Source: Mucilaginibacter sp. UR6-1 (lineage in GTDB: Bacteria; Bacteroidota; Bacteroidia; Sphingobacteriales; Sphingobacteriaceae). From it: a stretch of 64,000 nt of DNA. The DNA lies in contig NZ_JAJIWP010000003.1 of the NCBI RefSeq assembly GCF_020880975.1, forward strand, positions 434,001-498,000. The letters are read 5' to 3'. A model generated the notes under the pieces. The model saw nothing but the letters and a program-made list of their open reading frames with translations. It was not told the origin of the DNA and searched no databases. The position numbers and the translations under genes are program-made. This document shows positions 11,133 to 21,400 of this stretch, piece by piece (within the stretch, counting starts at the first letter, position 1; each line of letters starts with the position of its first letter).

Positions 11133-12434
11133 CTACTTCACCTTTCCAACAAAATCAACTATGCCACTAACCAGTTCGGGTTTCAGGGGCAGGTCGGGGT
11201 TGCTGTAGGTGGCCATGTTTTGTTTGGTATCAGCAGGTGCTTCCTTTAATATATGGTTCATGCCGGTGATAATGAGCAATTGCGCATCCGATTTAGCTTT
11301 TTTTAGCTTTTCGGCCTGTGCAACAGGTACCTGAATATCGGTAGTGCCCTGTACAATGAGCACCGGCATTTTAAGTTTCTTGATCTCACGCTGAGGATCA
11401 TACCTGCACCACGACATCAGGTAGTTTTGTATGCTGGGGCGGGCAATAAAATACAGCGAAGCATCAACATTGGGAGTGGTTTTACCTCTTTTAAGGCTGT
11501 CGAGCACACGCTTAAAGCCGTCGGCAATATACTTTGGCTGTGTTTTCATCTGCTCAATTAATATCTTCTCGGCAGGGTCGCCGGCACCGGCAACTGATAC
11601 ATAGCCCTTTACAGGGGCATCATTAGCGGCAAGCATGCCCACCAACGAGCCTTCGCTGTGACCCAATACTATGATCTTTGAAAATTCGCCTTTGTCATTA
11701 ACATCGTTTATCAGGCCAACGGCATCCTCAACCATATCCTCAAACTTTAGTTCTGCCTCTTTGGTGGTACTTGCCGACTGGCCAATCAAGCGCTTATCAT
11801 ACCTTAAAGTGGCAATTCCTTTTTTACCCAGCTCATTAGCTAACTGTACATAAGCGTTACTGTTAACACCCAGCTTAGGGCTGTTGCCATTACGATCTGT
11901 AGGGCCTGAGCCGGCAATAATGAGCACTAACGGCACCTTGCCATCAGTTTTAGGCTTTACCAGTGAGCCCGATATATTGCCCGAAAATGTTTTGAGCGTG
12001 TAAGGTGTTTCAGTTAGCGAGGCATCAATGGCTGTTACGGCCGGAACTGAGGATGCAGATGCCTCATACGGGCTAAGCAGCAAACCCATGTATTGGTTTT
12101 GCGCATTCAGGGCTACATTAAGGGTAAAAGTGGCCTTTTCAAAATTGGCTTTATAAACGGATACGTTTTTTTCCATCTTCAAAAAATCGGCATTTTTTAA
12201 CATACCCAACTGGTTTTTGAGCTGTATGGTAGTGGTACGAAACTGGTCGGCGGTTAAGGCCGCTTTCATTTCGGTACTAAAGCGAGCGTACACGCTATCC
12301 GGGTGGCCGGTATTGTATTGTTTGATAAAATACTGAACAGCTTTTTTGTTGGCTTCAGGCTCGGCCTGGGCAAACAGGTTAAGCGATGCTATAGTTAGAA
12401 CGATGAAAGTAACGAGCGTTTTTAAAGTAGTCAT
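11133..12434 (-). CDS. Secreted alpha/beta hydrolase with N-terminal DUF3887-like domain
   Basis: 433 residues. The signal peptide (LVTFIVLTIASLNLFAQ) is followed by a ~90-residue domain resembling DUF3887 (NKKAVQYFIKQYNTGHPDSVYARF). A serine alpha/beta hydrolase domain comes next, with oxyanion-side IIAGSGPTDRNGN, nucleophile elbow GHSEG, acid region VQGTTDIQV and catalytic His in GMNHIL. It is likely a periplasmic esterase or acyl hydrolase of unknown substrate. A TAGCTTTG -7-like box lies about 32 nt upstream (12473-12466, minus strand). The family call is strong, the substrate open. Confidence 0.88.
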   Translation of the reverse strand: MTTLKTLVTFIVLTIASLNLFAQAEPEANKKAVQYFIKQYNTGHPDSVYARFSTEMKAALTADQFRTTTIQLKNQLGMLKNADFLKMEKNVSVYKANFEKATFTLNVALNAQNQYMGLLLSPYEASASSVPAVTAIDASLTETPYTLKTFSGNISGSLVKPKTDGKVPLVLIIAGSGPTDRNGNSPKLGVNSNAYVQLANELGKKGIATLRYDKRLIGQSASTTKEAELKFEDMVEDAVGLINDVNDKGEFSKIIVLGHSEGSLVGMLAANDAPVKGYVSVAGAGDPAEKILIEQMKTQPKYIADGFKRVLDSLKRGKTTPNVDASLYFIARPSIQNYLMSWCRYDPQREIKKLKMPVLIVQGTTDIQVPVAQAEKLKKAKSDAQLLIITGMNHILKEAPADTKQNMATYSNPDLPLKPELVSGIVDFVGKVK

Positions 12435-12609
12435 TTTTAAACGTCATGTATAATTAGGTACAAGGCAAAGCTAATCAAAAAAACGTGTGTGTTAAGCCTG
12501 TTATGGCAACAACATATTTCGATGATTGGCGTAAAAAGCTTATTATTGTGATACCATCATAATCAATTGCCCTGATGGTACGCTGCAGATCTTCTTCCTG
12601 ATTGTATTA

Positions 12610-15054
12610 ATGAATATACTGACCCGATCCTTTTTATTGATCCTTTTTGCATTTGCGTGCACGCAAAGTTTGGCGCAAACCGGGTTAAAAGGGATTGAAG
12701 GTAAAGTATTAACAGAGGTTATGCAACCCGCTGATGCTGCTACGGTAAGGTTACTTCATCATCCTGATTCTCTGCTAATAGCCACTACCATAAGCGATAA
12801 GAACGGCTTTTTTGAATTCAGGGATATTAAGCCCGGAAAATATTTCATCGCTATAAATAAATTAGGCTATAACAAGTTTTATACGTTGCAATATGTGGTG
12901 GCCGAGGGTAGCGGCAATATAAAAACGCCCGATGTAAAACTTGTGCCCCTCAACTATCAGCTCAAAGAGGTTAAGGTAACCGCCAAAAAGGAGTTTGTGG
13001 AGGTAAGGCCTGATAAAACCATTATCAATGTTGAAAAAAGCATTGTATCGGCAGGTAATAATATGCTGGATGTGTTGAAGAACGCGCCCGGGGTAAAGGT
13101 ATCGGGCGAGGAGGTGTTGTTCAAGGGCGGGCAAAAAGCGCTGATAGCCATCAACGGAAAGGTAACCCAGCTTACCGGCGAACAATTAGCCGAATTGCTG
13201 AAAAGCTATAATAGCAGTATGGTCAGTTCGGTAGAGCTTATCGGTAATCCATCGGCCAAGTATGATGCCGCGGGTGGCGGCCTTATCAATATTGTGCTTA
13301 AAAAAAACCGCGACCTGGGCTGGCGCGTCAGCACTACGCAAAGTGCTGCCGTAGGCGAAAATTATAAGTTTAACTCAGGCATAAATCTTAACTATCGCGC
13401 TAAAAAAGTGAACCTGTTTGGCAGTTATATTTTTACAGCCAGCGAGGTGCCCCGTTTTTGGGATGTTGACAGGCTGATCACCATAGGCCCGAATACATCT
13501 GATTATAAAATGCGCTACAAAGGTACCACCCGCCTTAAAAGTTACACCTTTAATACCGGTGCTGATTGGGCAGTATCGCCAAAGCAAAATATTGGCTTTA
13601 TATTGCATGGTTACGCCACACCGGCCGATATTGATAAGCGCAACACCACCAACATAGCTTATAACGGTGTGCCCGATTCGGTGATTACCACCAGGTCAGG
13701 CATCAGCAGGAATATTTATAACCTGAATTATAACCTCAACTACCGTGGTTTTTTCGGTAAGGATAATAAGCATGTACTGTCTGCCGATATGGATTACTCG
13801 GATTATAACCGCCGGTCTGACGAGGAATTACGTAACGACTTTTTCAACCCTGCCGGTGTGCAGGTGCGCGACCCTTTGTTTTACCGGGTAATATCTCCTG
13901 CCGACATCAATATCTACTCGGCCAAGATTGATTACACCCGGGTGCTATCGTCATCGGGCAGTGTTGATGCCGGTGTTAAGGTAAGTAAAGTAAACAGTGA
14001 TAACCGGATAGATTTTAATGAGCAGGTTGACGGTAATTTTCAGCTTGTACCCGGCCTTACCGATCATTTTGTATATAAGGAACGCATTGAAGCCGGTTAT
14101 GTAAATTATCACACAAAAATAGGTGCTACTGATATTACCGCCGGGTTGCGTGCCGAGCAAACCCACGCCAACCGTACATCATATAATCCTAACCGCGTGG
14201 CTGATACTTCGTACTTCAACCTTTTTCCGAGTATCCAACTAATAAGGGGCGTGGGGGAGAAGCACCAGTTCACCCTGTCATACAATCGCCGTATAAGCAG
14301 GCCTAATTACCAGGACCTTAACCCCTTTGTAGCTTATATCGATCCGTACGCTTTCAGTACCGGCAACCCATTTCTTAAACCGCAATACGTAAACTACTTT
14401 GAGCTTGCCGATACTTATCTGATCAAATTTAAGGCTGCTTTAAGTTTTACCGCAACCAACGATTTTTATACCACCATTTACGAGCAGAACAATGCCACCG
14501 GTGTTTATACTACTACCAAAAGTAACGTGGCTAACCGCCATGTGTACGGGTTAGAGATCACTGCGCCTTTTGATGTTACGCCCTGGTGGCAAATAAACAG
14601 TTACTTTGAATTTAGCCACAGCCGGTATTTTTATAAGGATGAAAATGCCGGTAATAAACACGCTTATGATTTTCTGACCCAAATCAACCAGTCATTCAGT
14701 ATAACCGATAAGTTTAAGGCCGAGGTGAATGCCAATTACGAAACGCCAACCTACTTTGGTATCAAGAATTACCGGGAGCAGTACTACTTCAGCGCGGGTA
14801 TGAGCCATATCATTCTGCACGACCAGGGTACCATACGGCTGGCTATGAGCGATATTTTTAACACGCAGATTGACAGGTATGATACCCGCTATTTAAACCT
14901 GAACATGCGAGGGCGCGAAAAGCCGGGAACACGCTTTGTAACCGTAACGTTCAATTATCGTTTTGGCAATAGTACATTGAAAGCCGCGCGTAAGCGTACA
15001 GGCGGTGCTGCCGAGGAATTATCCCGTATGGGCGGCAGCAGTAACGAGAATTAA
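12610..15054 (+). CDS. Outer membrane receptor, TonB-dependent-like (OMP_b-brl_3 type)
   Basis: 814 residues. A signal peptide (SFLLILFAFACTQSLAQ) precedes a carboxypeptidase-regulatory-like domain (about residues 29-110; GKYFIAINKLGY). The plug-like segment (NMLDVLKNAPGVKVSGEEVLFKGG...IAINGK) follows, then a large barrel with many aromatic strands (YNRRISRPNYQDLNPF is the family hallmark). No SusD partner adjoins, so this is not a standard SusCD pair; the ligand is unknown. The stop codon shares TTAA with the convergent KTSC gene. A similar protein is at 51111-53579. Confidence 0.9.
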   Translation: MNILTRSFLLILFAFACTQSLAQTGLKGIEGKVLTEVMQPADAATVRLLHHPDSLLIATTISDKNGFFEFRDIKPGKYFIAINKLGYNKFYTLQYVVAEGSGNIKTPDVKLVPLNYQLKEVKVTAKKEFVEVRPDKTIINVEKSIVSAGNNMLDVLKNAPGVKVSGEEVLFKGGQKALIAINGKVTQLTGEQLAELLKSYNSSMVSSVELIGNPSAKYDAAGGGLINIVLKKNRDLGWRVSTTQSAAVGENYKFNSGINLNYRAKKVNLFGSYIFTASEVPRFWDVDRLITIGPNTSDYKMRYKGTTRLKSYTFNTGADWAVSPKQNIGFILHGYATPADIDKRNTTNIAYNGVPDSVITTRSGISRNIYNLNYNLNYRGFFGKDNKHVLSADMDYSDYNRRSDEELRNDFFNPAGVQVRDPLFYRVISPADINIYSAKIDYTRVLSSSGSVDAGVKVSKVNSDNRIDFNEQVDGNFQLVPGLTDHFVYKERIEAGYVNYHTKIGATDITAGLRAEQTHANRTSYNPNRVADTSYFNLFPSIQLIRGVGEKHQFTLSYNRRISRPNYQDLNPFVAYIDPYAFSTGNPFLKPQYVNYFELADTYLIKFKAALSFTATNDFYTTIYEQNNATGVYTTTKSNVANRHVYGLEITAPFDVTPWWQINSYFEFSHSRYFYKDENAGNKHAYDFLTQINQSFSITDKFKAEVNANYETPTYFGIKNYREQYYFSAGMSHIILHDQGTIRLAMSDIFNTQIDRYDTRYLNLNMRGREKPGTRFVTVTFNYRFGNSTLKAARKRTGGAAEELSRMGGSSNEN

Positions 15055-15266
15055 GGCATGCGTCGCTCTTTGAATTTTCCCTTGATCTTTTTTACAAAAA
15101 ATCGCCCCAGCGAGTCGGAGTCAATAAATTTTTTGAAAGCGGATGGTTTGAAGTTAAAGTATTGCCACACGCCGCCATTATCCCTGAACTCCAGTTCGAG
15201 GGTTTGGCTTTCGGTATCGTAACCAATACTTTCCAGGGCTGATGATTCTACGTGCACGCGTTTCAT
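15051..15266 (-). CDS. KTSC domain protein
   Basis: 71 residues covering one KTSC domain: SSALESIGYDTESQTLELEF, then YFNFKPSAFKKFIDSDSLGRFF. The fold is a small beta/alpha unit often found next to lysyl-tRNA-synthetase-like or nuclease domains, but alone here; its function is unknown. A basic tail (KKIKGKFKERR) could contact nucleic acid (inference). It ends inside the TTAA shared with the stop codon of the receptor gene. Confidence 0.8.
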   Translation of the reverse strand: MKRVHVESSALESIGYDTESQTLELEFRDNGGVWQYFNFKPSAFKKFIDSDSLGRFFVKKIKGKFKERRMP

Positions 15267-15306
15267 AAACTATCCGGTAAACTATCAAAATATGTACCAT
15301 GTTGAA

Positions 15307-15666
15307 TTAGCCTGCCTTGCCGCTAAGCATACTGAATATGATGATACCCAGTACCAGTACCGTGATGGCGGCATAACGGTAATCCTTTTCGGCAGCGAAG
15401 CCTATAGCCGAAAATATAAGGCGTACTACCGGGGTGGCTATCAGCAGCATAATACCTACCTGTATAATGGCCCTGCCCCGCAATTCAAAAACACTGGTAA
15501 ATAGGTTTGCCGGTTTTACATAATCCGGAATGCCCTTAAAGGTTGCATAGTCAACCACCTCGTGCCCATGCCTTGATAGGTAAATAACACCGCCCAAAAA
15601 AGCGATGCCTATTGATGTAAATACACCTATGCGCAGCAACTGGCCAATAATTATCTGTATCCTCAT
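15307..15666 (-). CDS. DUF1634 membrane protein, partner of the TauE/SafE permease
   Basis: 119 residues with three predicted membrane segments (about residues 10-30, 67-85, 95-115) and the DUF1634 pattern GQLLRIGVFTSIGIAFLGG and GRAIIQVGIMLLIATPVVR. It starts one nucleotide after the stop of the upstream permease gene, so the two are translationally coupled. DUF1634 is regularly found beside TauE/SafE permeases and is presumed to be a small accessory subunit (inference from context). Confidence 0.88.
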   Translation of the reverse strand: MRIQIIIGQLLRIGVFTSIGIAFLGGVIYLSRHGHEVVDYATFKGIPDYVKPANLFTSVFELRGRAIIQVGIMLLIATPVVRLIFSAIGFAAEKDYRYAAITVLVLGIIIFSMLSGKAG

Positions 15667-15667
15667 C

Positions 15668-16504
15668 TTAAATTCTCCCTAATAAGCCATTATAGATCAT
15701 CTGTATGGCCAATATTAAAATAATGCCTGCAAACAGGTATTTAAGCCATGCGGCTGATGCGGTGCGCACCAATATTTTTGAACCGCTTAAAGCACCCAGC
15801 ACAACCCCTATAACCACCGGCATGCAAATACCCGGATCAATATAACCGCGTTGCAGGTATACCACGGCACTTGCGGCTGCGGTTACGCCTATCATAAAGT
15901 TGCTGGTAGTAGTTGATACCTTGAAAGGAATACGCATTACCCCATCCATGGCCACAACCTTTAACGCGCCCGAACCGATGCCTAATATGCCTGATATGAT
16001 ACCGGCTACAATCATCATACAAAAACCACCGGCAACGTTAATAACCCGGTACGCGATAAAACCCCCGCCTTCCGGAAACTGCCCGTCGAGCTTCAGTTTT
16101 TCAGCCAGGTAGCTTTTTTTAAGGTTTACTTCGTTTGATTTCTTTTTTAAGGATATAATGGCCGAAAATATGAGCACAGTACCAAAAAGTATGGCAATAA
16201 AGTGTGCGGGTATAAAGGCGGCCAATATAGCGCCCGTGAAAGCGCCGATGGTGGTGGCTATCTCCAAAAATATGCCCAGCCGCATATTGGTAATACCCTC
16301 CTTAACATAGGCCGCGGCCGACCCGGATGACGTGGCGATAGCCGATACCAATGAGGCGCCGATAGCGTAATGAATATCAACCCCGAGAGCAAGCGTAAGC
16401 AGCGGAATGACCACAAACCCGCCGCCAAGGCCGGTTAATGAGCCTAATAATCCGGCGGCGTAAGCACCGGCAAGTAATATCAAAGTAAACGTTAATACAG
16501 TCAT
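15668..16504 (-). CDS. TauE/SafE family sulfite/anion exporter-like permease
   Basis: About 278 residues with eight or so membrane segments in two repeats, each carrying the family glycine pattern (LLGSLTGLGGGFVVIPLL and IISGILGIGSGALKVVAMD). Family members move sulfite, sulfoacetate or other organosulfur anions; the substrate here is unknown. An in-frame ATG at 16528 would sit on top of a TACTTTTG -7 box (16533-16526). The ATG at 16504, 21 nt past the box, is therefore chosen. It is coupled to the DUF1634 gene. Confidence 0.88.
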   Translation of the reverse strand: MTVLTFTLILLAGAYAAGLLGSLTGLGGGFVVIPLLTLALGVDIHYAIGASLVSAIATSSGSAAAYVKEGITNMRLGIFLEIATTIGAFTGAILAAFIPAHFIAILFGTVLIFSAIISLKKKSNEVNLKKSYLAEKLKLDGQFPEGGGFIAYRVINVAGGFCMMIVAGIISGILGIGSGALKVVAMDGVMRIPFKVSTTTSNFMIGVTAAASAVVYLQRGYIDPGICMPVVIGVVLGALSGSKILVRTASAAWLKYLFAGIILILAIQMIYNGLLGRI

Positions 16505-16525
16505 AAGCACTATCCTCTCGTGCTG

Positions 16526-16533
16526 CAAAAGTA
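16526..16533 (-). promoter_or_regulatory. -7 box TACTTTTG upstream of the TauE gene
   Basis: Matches TAnnTTTG and is followed by cagc, as at several other starts in this window. It lies 21 nt before the ATG at 16504. No convincing -33 TTG was found. Confidence 0.5.
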
Positions 16534-16608
16534 CAGTTTTTACAGCACGATGAACGTTAGAATACCATTAAAAAGCAGTTGAAACATGTATGCCCGCTAA
16601 AGGATGTG

Positions 16609-16616
16609 TATCTTTG
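16609..16616 (+). promoter_or_regulatory. -7 box TATCTTTG upstream of the PfkB kinase gene
   Basis: Perfect TAnnTTTG, 35 nt before the ATG at 16652. It would lie inside the coding region if the earlier in-frame ATG at 16604 were used, so it argues for the later start. Confidence 0.6.
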
Positions 16617-16651
16617 CGCCCGAATTTGATAAAGATAACATACCCCTTGTT

Positions 16652-17581
16652 ATGAAACATATATTAACGCTTACATTAAGCCCCACAATAGATAAGAGTA
16701 CATCGGTTGAGAAAATAGTTGCCGAACATAAACTGGAATGTAATGAGCCTAAATTTGAACCGGGCGGCGGCGGCATCAACGTATCCCGTGCGTTAAAAAG
16801 GTTAGGTTTACAATCAACAGCGGTATTTACCTCGGGCGGTTTAAGCGGCAAGCTTTTGCAGGAATTGCTTGAACATGAGGACATAGCGCAGCACCCGATA
16901 GAAACATATCACCCCACACGCGAAAACTTTATAGTAGTTAACCGTGCCTCAAATGAGCAATTTCGTTTTGGTATGCCCGCGCCTGCCCTTATTGCCGGCG
17001 AAGAGGATAAGATACTGAAAGAGGTAAAGCAAATGGCGGCAAAAGCCAGTTATATTGTGGCAAGCGGCAGTATACCAAAAGGTGTAAGTGCCGACTTTTT
17101 AGCTAAGATAGCACGTATTGCCCACCAGGAAGATGCCCGTTTAGTGGTTGATACATCAGGCGAAGCACTGGAACAGGCCATTGAAGAAGGTATTTATCTG
17201 CTTAAACCCAACCAAAGCGAACTGCGTAAGCTTACCGGTATGGAAGTTGACGATAATGAATCGCTGGAAGAGGCGGCCCGTATTATTGTTAACAAAGGCA
17301 AATGCGGTATTGTGGTAGTATCAATGGGGCCGCAGGGCGCTTATGCCATTACTAAAGATCAGGCTGAATTTGTGAGCGCTCCATCAGTAAAAAAGCGCAG
17401 CACCGTAGGCGCGGGCGATAGTATGGTGGCCGGTATGGTTTACGGTTGTGTAAACAATTACGATTTGGGCCATATAGTACGCATGGGCATAGCCTGCGGC
17501 AGCGCGGCCACCATGAACCATGGTACCGAACTGTTTAAAACTGCAGATGTTGACCGTTTATATGAATGGCTGACGAAATAG
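16652..17581 (+). CDS. pfkB: PfkB-family hexose kinase (phosphofructokinase-2 / 1-phosphofructokinase type)
   Basis: 309 residues of the ribokinase fold. The N-terminus (TLTLSPTIDKS) and substrate loop (GGGGINVSRALKRLG) resemble E. coli PfkB and FruK. The C-terminal signature TVGAGDSMVAGM holds the catalytic Asp, and KPNQSELRKLTG is the second family pattern. It phosphorylates fructose-6-P or a related sugar phosphate; which one cannot be decided from sequence. An in-frame ATG at 16604 overlaps a promoter box, so the start at 16652 is preferred. Confidence 0.85.
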   Translation: MKHILTLTLSPTIDKSTSVEKIVAEHKLECNEPKFEPGGGGINVSRALKRLGLQSTAVFTSGGLSGKLLQELLEHEDIAQHPIETYHPTRENFIVVNRASNEQFRFGMPAPALIAGEEDKILKEVKQMAAKASYIVASGSIPKGVSADFLAKIARIAHQEDARLVVDTSGEALEQAIEEGIYLLKPNQSELRKLTGMEVDDNESLEEAARIIVNKGKCGIVVVSMGPQGAYAITKDQAEFVSAPSVKKRSTVGAGDSMVAGMVYGCVNNYDLGHIVRMGIACGSAATMNHGTELFKTADVDRLYEWLTK

Positions 17582-17600
17582 ATAGATTATAAAAGTAGCT

Positions 17601-17682
17601 TGTCATTTCGATGCGTCAGCGAGAAATCTGCACAAATTTATAGTAAGGCGGTAGATTTCTCCTCGAAACTCTTAGAATGACA
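17601..17682. repeat. Palindromic intergenic repeat, TGTCATTYCGA family, copy 2
   Basis: The left arm tgtcatttcga (17601) and inner gagaaatct pair with agatttctcctcga and the right end agaatgaca. The right arm carries a short insertion, so pairing is imperfect. It lies just after the PfkB kinase stop and may act in 3'-end formation. Confidence 0.7.
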
Positions 17683-17712
17683 TTAAAAATATAATAAGAA
17701 AAAGTGGGCGGT

Positions 17713-17929
17713 ACTGGCAGAAAACCGGGCCGGGAGTATGGACTGTGAGTGTGGAAGGTTTTTTCTGCCTTGACTTTTGGTTACTTTGTATCTAAGACAA
17801 AGCAACTGGCCTCTAAGAGCAGACAGACGATGATTATGCACAGGTATTAATTAAAAAATCCCTTTATTACCTGTCCTAAATTTCTTTTGAACGATCAAAA
17901 GAAACAAAACTTAGCGTTAGCGATCTCAT
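17713..17929. repeat. ~220-bp structured direct repeat, copy A
   Basis: Begins actggcagaaaaccgggccg and ends near gcgttagcgatctcat. It is highly similar to copy B at 18107-18328, with scattered substitutions and small indels. It contains a stem gttactttgt / acaaagcaac (17780-17806, one mismatch) and a second short stem cttttg / caaaag (17884-17901). No open frame is conserved between the copies. It is likely a dispersed non-coding repeat or a decayed mobile unit. Confidence 0.75.
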
Positions 17930-18106
17930 GAGTACAACTAAAATAAACAATAACGAATAAATCGCCGGCTGTTTAATTTTCTATTAAAGGTAGTGCATCA
18001 TCCTGCTATCCGAAAATTAAAAGGCCGGAAATTTAAATTATGATCGTGTTGTACTTAAAAGGAAAATTTTCTTTTGTGAATAATTTGGAGAGTTAAAGAG
18101 CGAGGG
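17930..18106. other. Gene-free spacer between the two structured repeats
   Basis: A+T-rich stretch with no convincing coding frame, promoter pair or hairpin. Together with the repeats it makes the longest gene-free region of the window (17582-18417). Confidence 0.6.
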
Positions 18107-18328
18107 ACTGGCAGAAAACCGGGCCGGGAGTATGGCCTGTGTGTGGAAGGTTTTTTCTGCCTTGACTTTTGGTTACTTTGTGTCTAAGACAAAGTAACTG
18201 GCCTCTGCGGCTAAGAGCAGGCCGACGATGATTATGCACAGGCATTAAATTTAACAATCGCTTTATTATCTGTCCTGAATTTGTTTTAAGCGATCAAAAG
18301 AAACAAAACTTAGCGTTAGCGACCTCAT
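18107..18328. repeat. ~220-bp structured direct repeat, copy B
   Basis: Same order of blocks as copy A. Here the central hairpin is perfect: gttactttgt (18172-18181), loop gtctaag, acaaagtaac (18189-18198). An outer pair ggcagaaaa (about 18110) and ttttctgcc (about 18154) can enclose the GC-rich block. The better pairing in copy B suggests that structure is conserved. Confidence 0.75.
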
Positions 18329-18369
18329 CAAGAAAAGCAAAAATAATTTATATAAAAAAGAATAAAACA

Positions 18370-18401
18370 AAAAGCGCCCTGCTATTAAACAGGGCGCTTT
18401 T
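18370..18401 (-). terminator. Intrinsic terminator of the ThuA/PQQ fusion gene
   Basis: A 12-bp perfect stem (AAAAGCGCCCTG / CAGGGCGCTTTT) with an 8-nt loop, 16 nt past the minus-strand stop at 18418 and followed by T-rich sequence. Confidence 0.9.
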
Positions 18402-18417
18402 ATAATAATGGTTTTTG

Positions 18418-21400
18418 CTACAAGGGCACAAACCTTATTGCTTTTAGCAATGGCGGGTTCTTAGTTGCCGTGGTTTGCTTTACTTCAATAAAATAATCGC
18501 GCAGGGCAGGGGTGGTGGCTTTTACCAGCGGTATGGTTGCCGTAGCGTTTTGCTTACCGGCCGCGAAACTGATAGTGCCGCTGCCTAATTTAGCGCCGCC
18601 TTTACCATTATAAACGGTTATGGTGTAGCTTGATGCTGCACTGTTGCCTACGCCGCTAAATTCAAGGGAGGCAATGCCTGCCGGATCAAACTTACCGGCC
18701 TTGAAGCTGCCTGTAGCGGCAGGAAACACCAGGTATTTGGTACCGGCTGAATCTTTGGATGCAAAACCGTTTACTGCGGTAAACTCACCGGCCTCAATAA
18801 TATTGCTGCGTAATATGGCAGCGCCTGTACCTGCTAACGGCCTTATGCCATTCGCGCCTTCGTCGGTATAGTTAGCTTGTATGGTATACACCATATTTTG
18901 CTTGCCTGCATCATTGGTTTTAGGGGTTATCATGCCACTGGCAGGCAATGATTTTGGTTTGTTATCATCCGCCAGTGAGCGTATCCAGCCAACGATGAGC
19001 TTGGCATCGTCCTCTTTTAATGATGGATGCGCAGGCATGGCCACTTCGCCCCAAACACCGGCGCCGCCTTTGATGATTTTATTGGTAAGATGCGTGTCGG
19101 CATCTTTAGCATCTTTATATTTTTGTGCAACCTTAACAAATGCAGGGCCTATCGAGGTTTCATTCTCCTTATGGCAAGCCTTGCAATCCAGCGTTAGCAT
19201 AATGTTTTTACCAATGGTTGTTGCCTGTATTACCTGGTGGCCAAGGTTGGCACCGGCTTTATCAGTACCTTTCAGCATATCGGCAGAAACATACAGGTTA
19301 GCCGGGTTAACTGTTGCGCCTTTATCGGCAACGCTTACATTGTATTTAACAGGTTTGCCGGGGAAGAAAAAGCTGCGGTTACTGCTTACATTAACAGCTA
19401 CTGTTGGCCGCGCGTTACCGGCGTAAACGGTTACCGTATTGCTTGTGGTTGATGCCTTTTTACTGTCTATAACATCAACGCTCAGTTCATACTCGCCTGC
19501 TGTGGCTACTATGTGTTTTAAAACAGGCATTTTGGTAACCTTTTTAGTTTTGCCAATGTGCCAAACGTAGGTAAGCGCGTCCTTTTCAGGATCAGTGGCT
19601 TTTACCCTTGCCGATATGGTAAGCGGTACGTTGCCGCTGGTTTTATCAACATTTAAAGCAGCTATTTCAGGCGGACGGTTACCGGCAAGGTAGTCAATAC
19701 GTGATATGGCAGCGTCGGGGTTTTTATTAAACCAGCCGTTACCGTATTCAAGCACGTAAATACGGCCATCAGGGCCGGCTTCCATATCTATCATGGAATT
19801 GAATTTCATACCGTCAACAAAAGGCTCTATCTTATCTACGTCACCCTCCGGTGTTTGTGATACGGCCTTGATCCATCCGCGCACAAAATCGTAAATAATC
19901 AGCTTGCCGTTATAGTAAGATGGGTAACGTGTACCTGCCGGATAGTCTGCCGTATAATACACCGGGCCTGCCATAGCTGTACGGCCGCCACTGCCCAGTT
20001 CCGGAAAATCAGGAGATACGGCGTACGGGTACCAGATGTAGGCCGGTTGCGCAGGCGGCAACTCGGTTAAACCGGTGTTGTTGCGTGAGTTATTCATCGG
20101 CTTCGCCGGATCAGATGGCGCGCCGTTTTCATTGGTTGTATAGTTGTGGATGTTGTAGGCATAATTATTGCCTACAAACAGCGGCCAGCCAAAGTTACCA
20201 GCTTTGCGTGCCTGGTTCACCTCGTCATATCCGCGCGGACCACGGGTGCCAATACTGTCAACATTAGCGTCTGGCCCAACCTCACCCCAGTACAGATATC
20301 CTGTTTTTTTATCAACCGATATACGGTAAGGGTTACGGTTGCCCATCACATAAATTTCGGGGCGGGTTTTGGCCGTGCCTTTCGGGAACAGGTTACCATC
20401 CGGAATATCGTAAGTGCCATCGGCCTTCACTTTTATACGGAGTATTTTGCCGCGTAAGTCATTAGTATTACCTGCCGAACGGCGGGCATCATACTGCTCA
20501 TGTCCGGGGCGGTCATCCATCGGGCCAAAGCTTTGTGTCGGGTATTTTTCGCCGGGCTCATCAAACGGTGTAGAGTTATCTCCAGCCGAAACGTACAGGT
20601 TATCATCTTTACCAAACGCAATGGAACCACCGGTGTGGCAGCATATCTCGCGGGTGGTTTTTACCTCCAATATCACTTTTTCTGAGCTGTTATCCAGCGT
20701 ATCCCCTTTAAATACAAAGCGCGACAGGCGATCAATTGACTCGCTGCCCGCAGGACTGTAGTACATGTAGATGTGGTGGTTGGTAGCATATGCCGGGTCG
20801 GCGGCAATGCCCAGCAGGCCTTCTTCGCTGTTTACGTTGGGTACGCTGGTTTTAAAGTACACATTTAGCAGGCCAACCTGTTTAACCGTTTTTTTAACGG
20901 CATCGTACTTCATCAGTTCGCCGCGGCGCTGCGCTACCAGTATATCAAAGTTGGGCAGTATGGCCATTTCAGTAGGTTCAAAAAAAGCGCCCTCTACCAG
21001 TACACGCTTTACAAAGCGGTTAGTTTCGGGCACGCGTTGCGTTTTGGCTTTACTGTAATCGATTGCATTGTTATCGCCAATAGCGTATTTTATGCCCCCT
21101 AAAACATGTTGCAAATACTGCGCGTCAGCATATGATTCATCAGTATGACCAAGTTCGGTATAAAATGCACGGCCGCCATCAAATTCATGATACCAGGCCA
21201 TTGGGTGCTTGTCGCCATTCTCGCCGCCCTTGTAGCTTTTTTCGTCAATGTTGATCAATACCTTAACGTTTGGATTAAGCTTTTTAAAGTTATACCATTC
21301 GTCGGTACGTGTCCAGGTATCAGGCAGGTGTTTGGTTGATGGGTGGTTTTTATCAACCACATTCAACACGGCCTGCTGTGGTGCCGGGTGGCTTTTAAAA

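Noticed and set aside
12862..13185. Minus-strand open frames inside the outer-membrane receptor gene
   Set aside because: Antisense to a full-length, domain-supported receptor gene.
18881..19426. 181-residue plus-strand open frame opposite the ThuA/PQQ fusion gene
   Set aside because: Antisense shadow of a well-supported gene; no recognisable domain or promoter.
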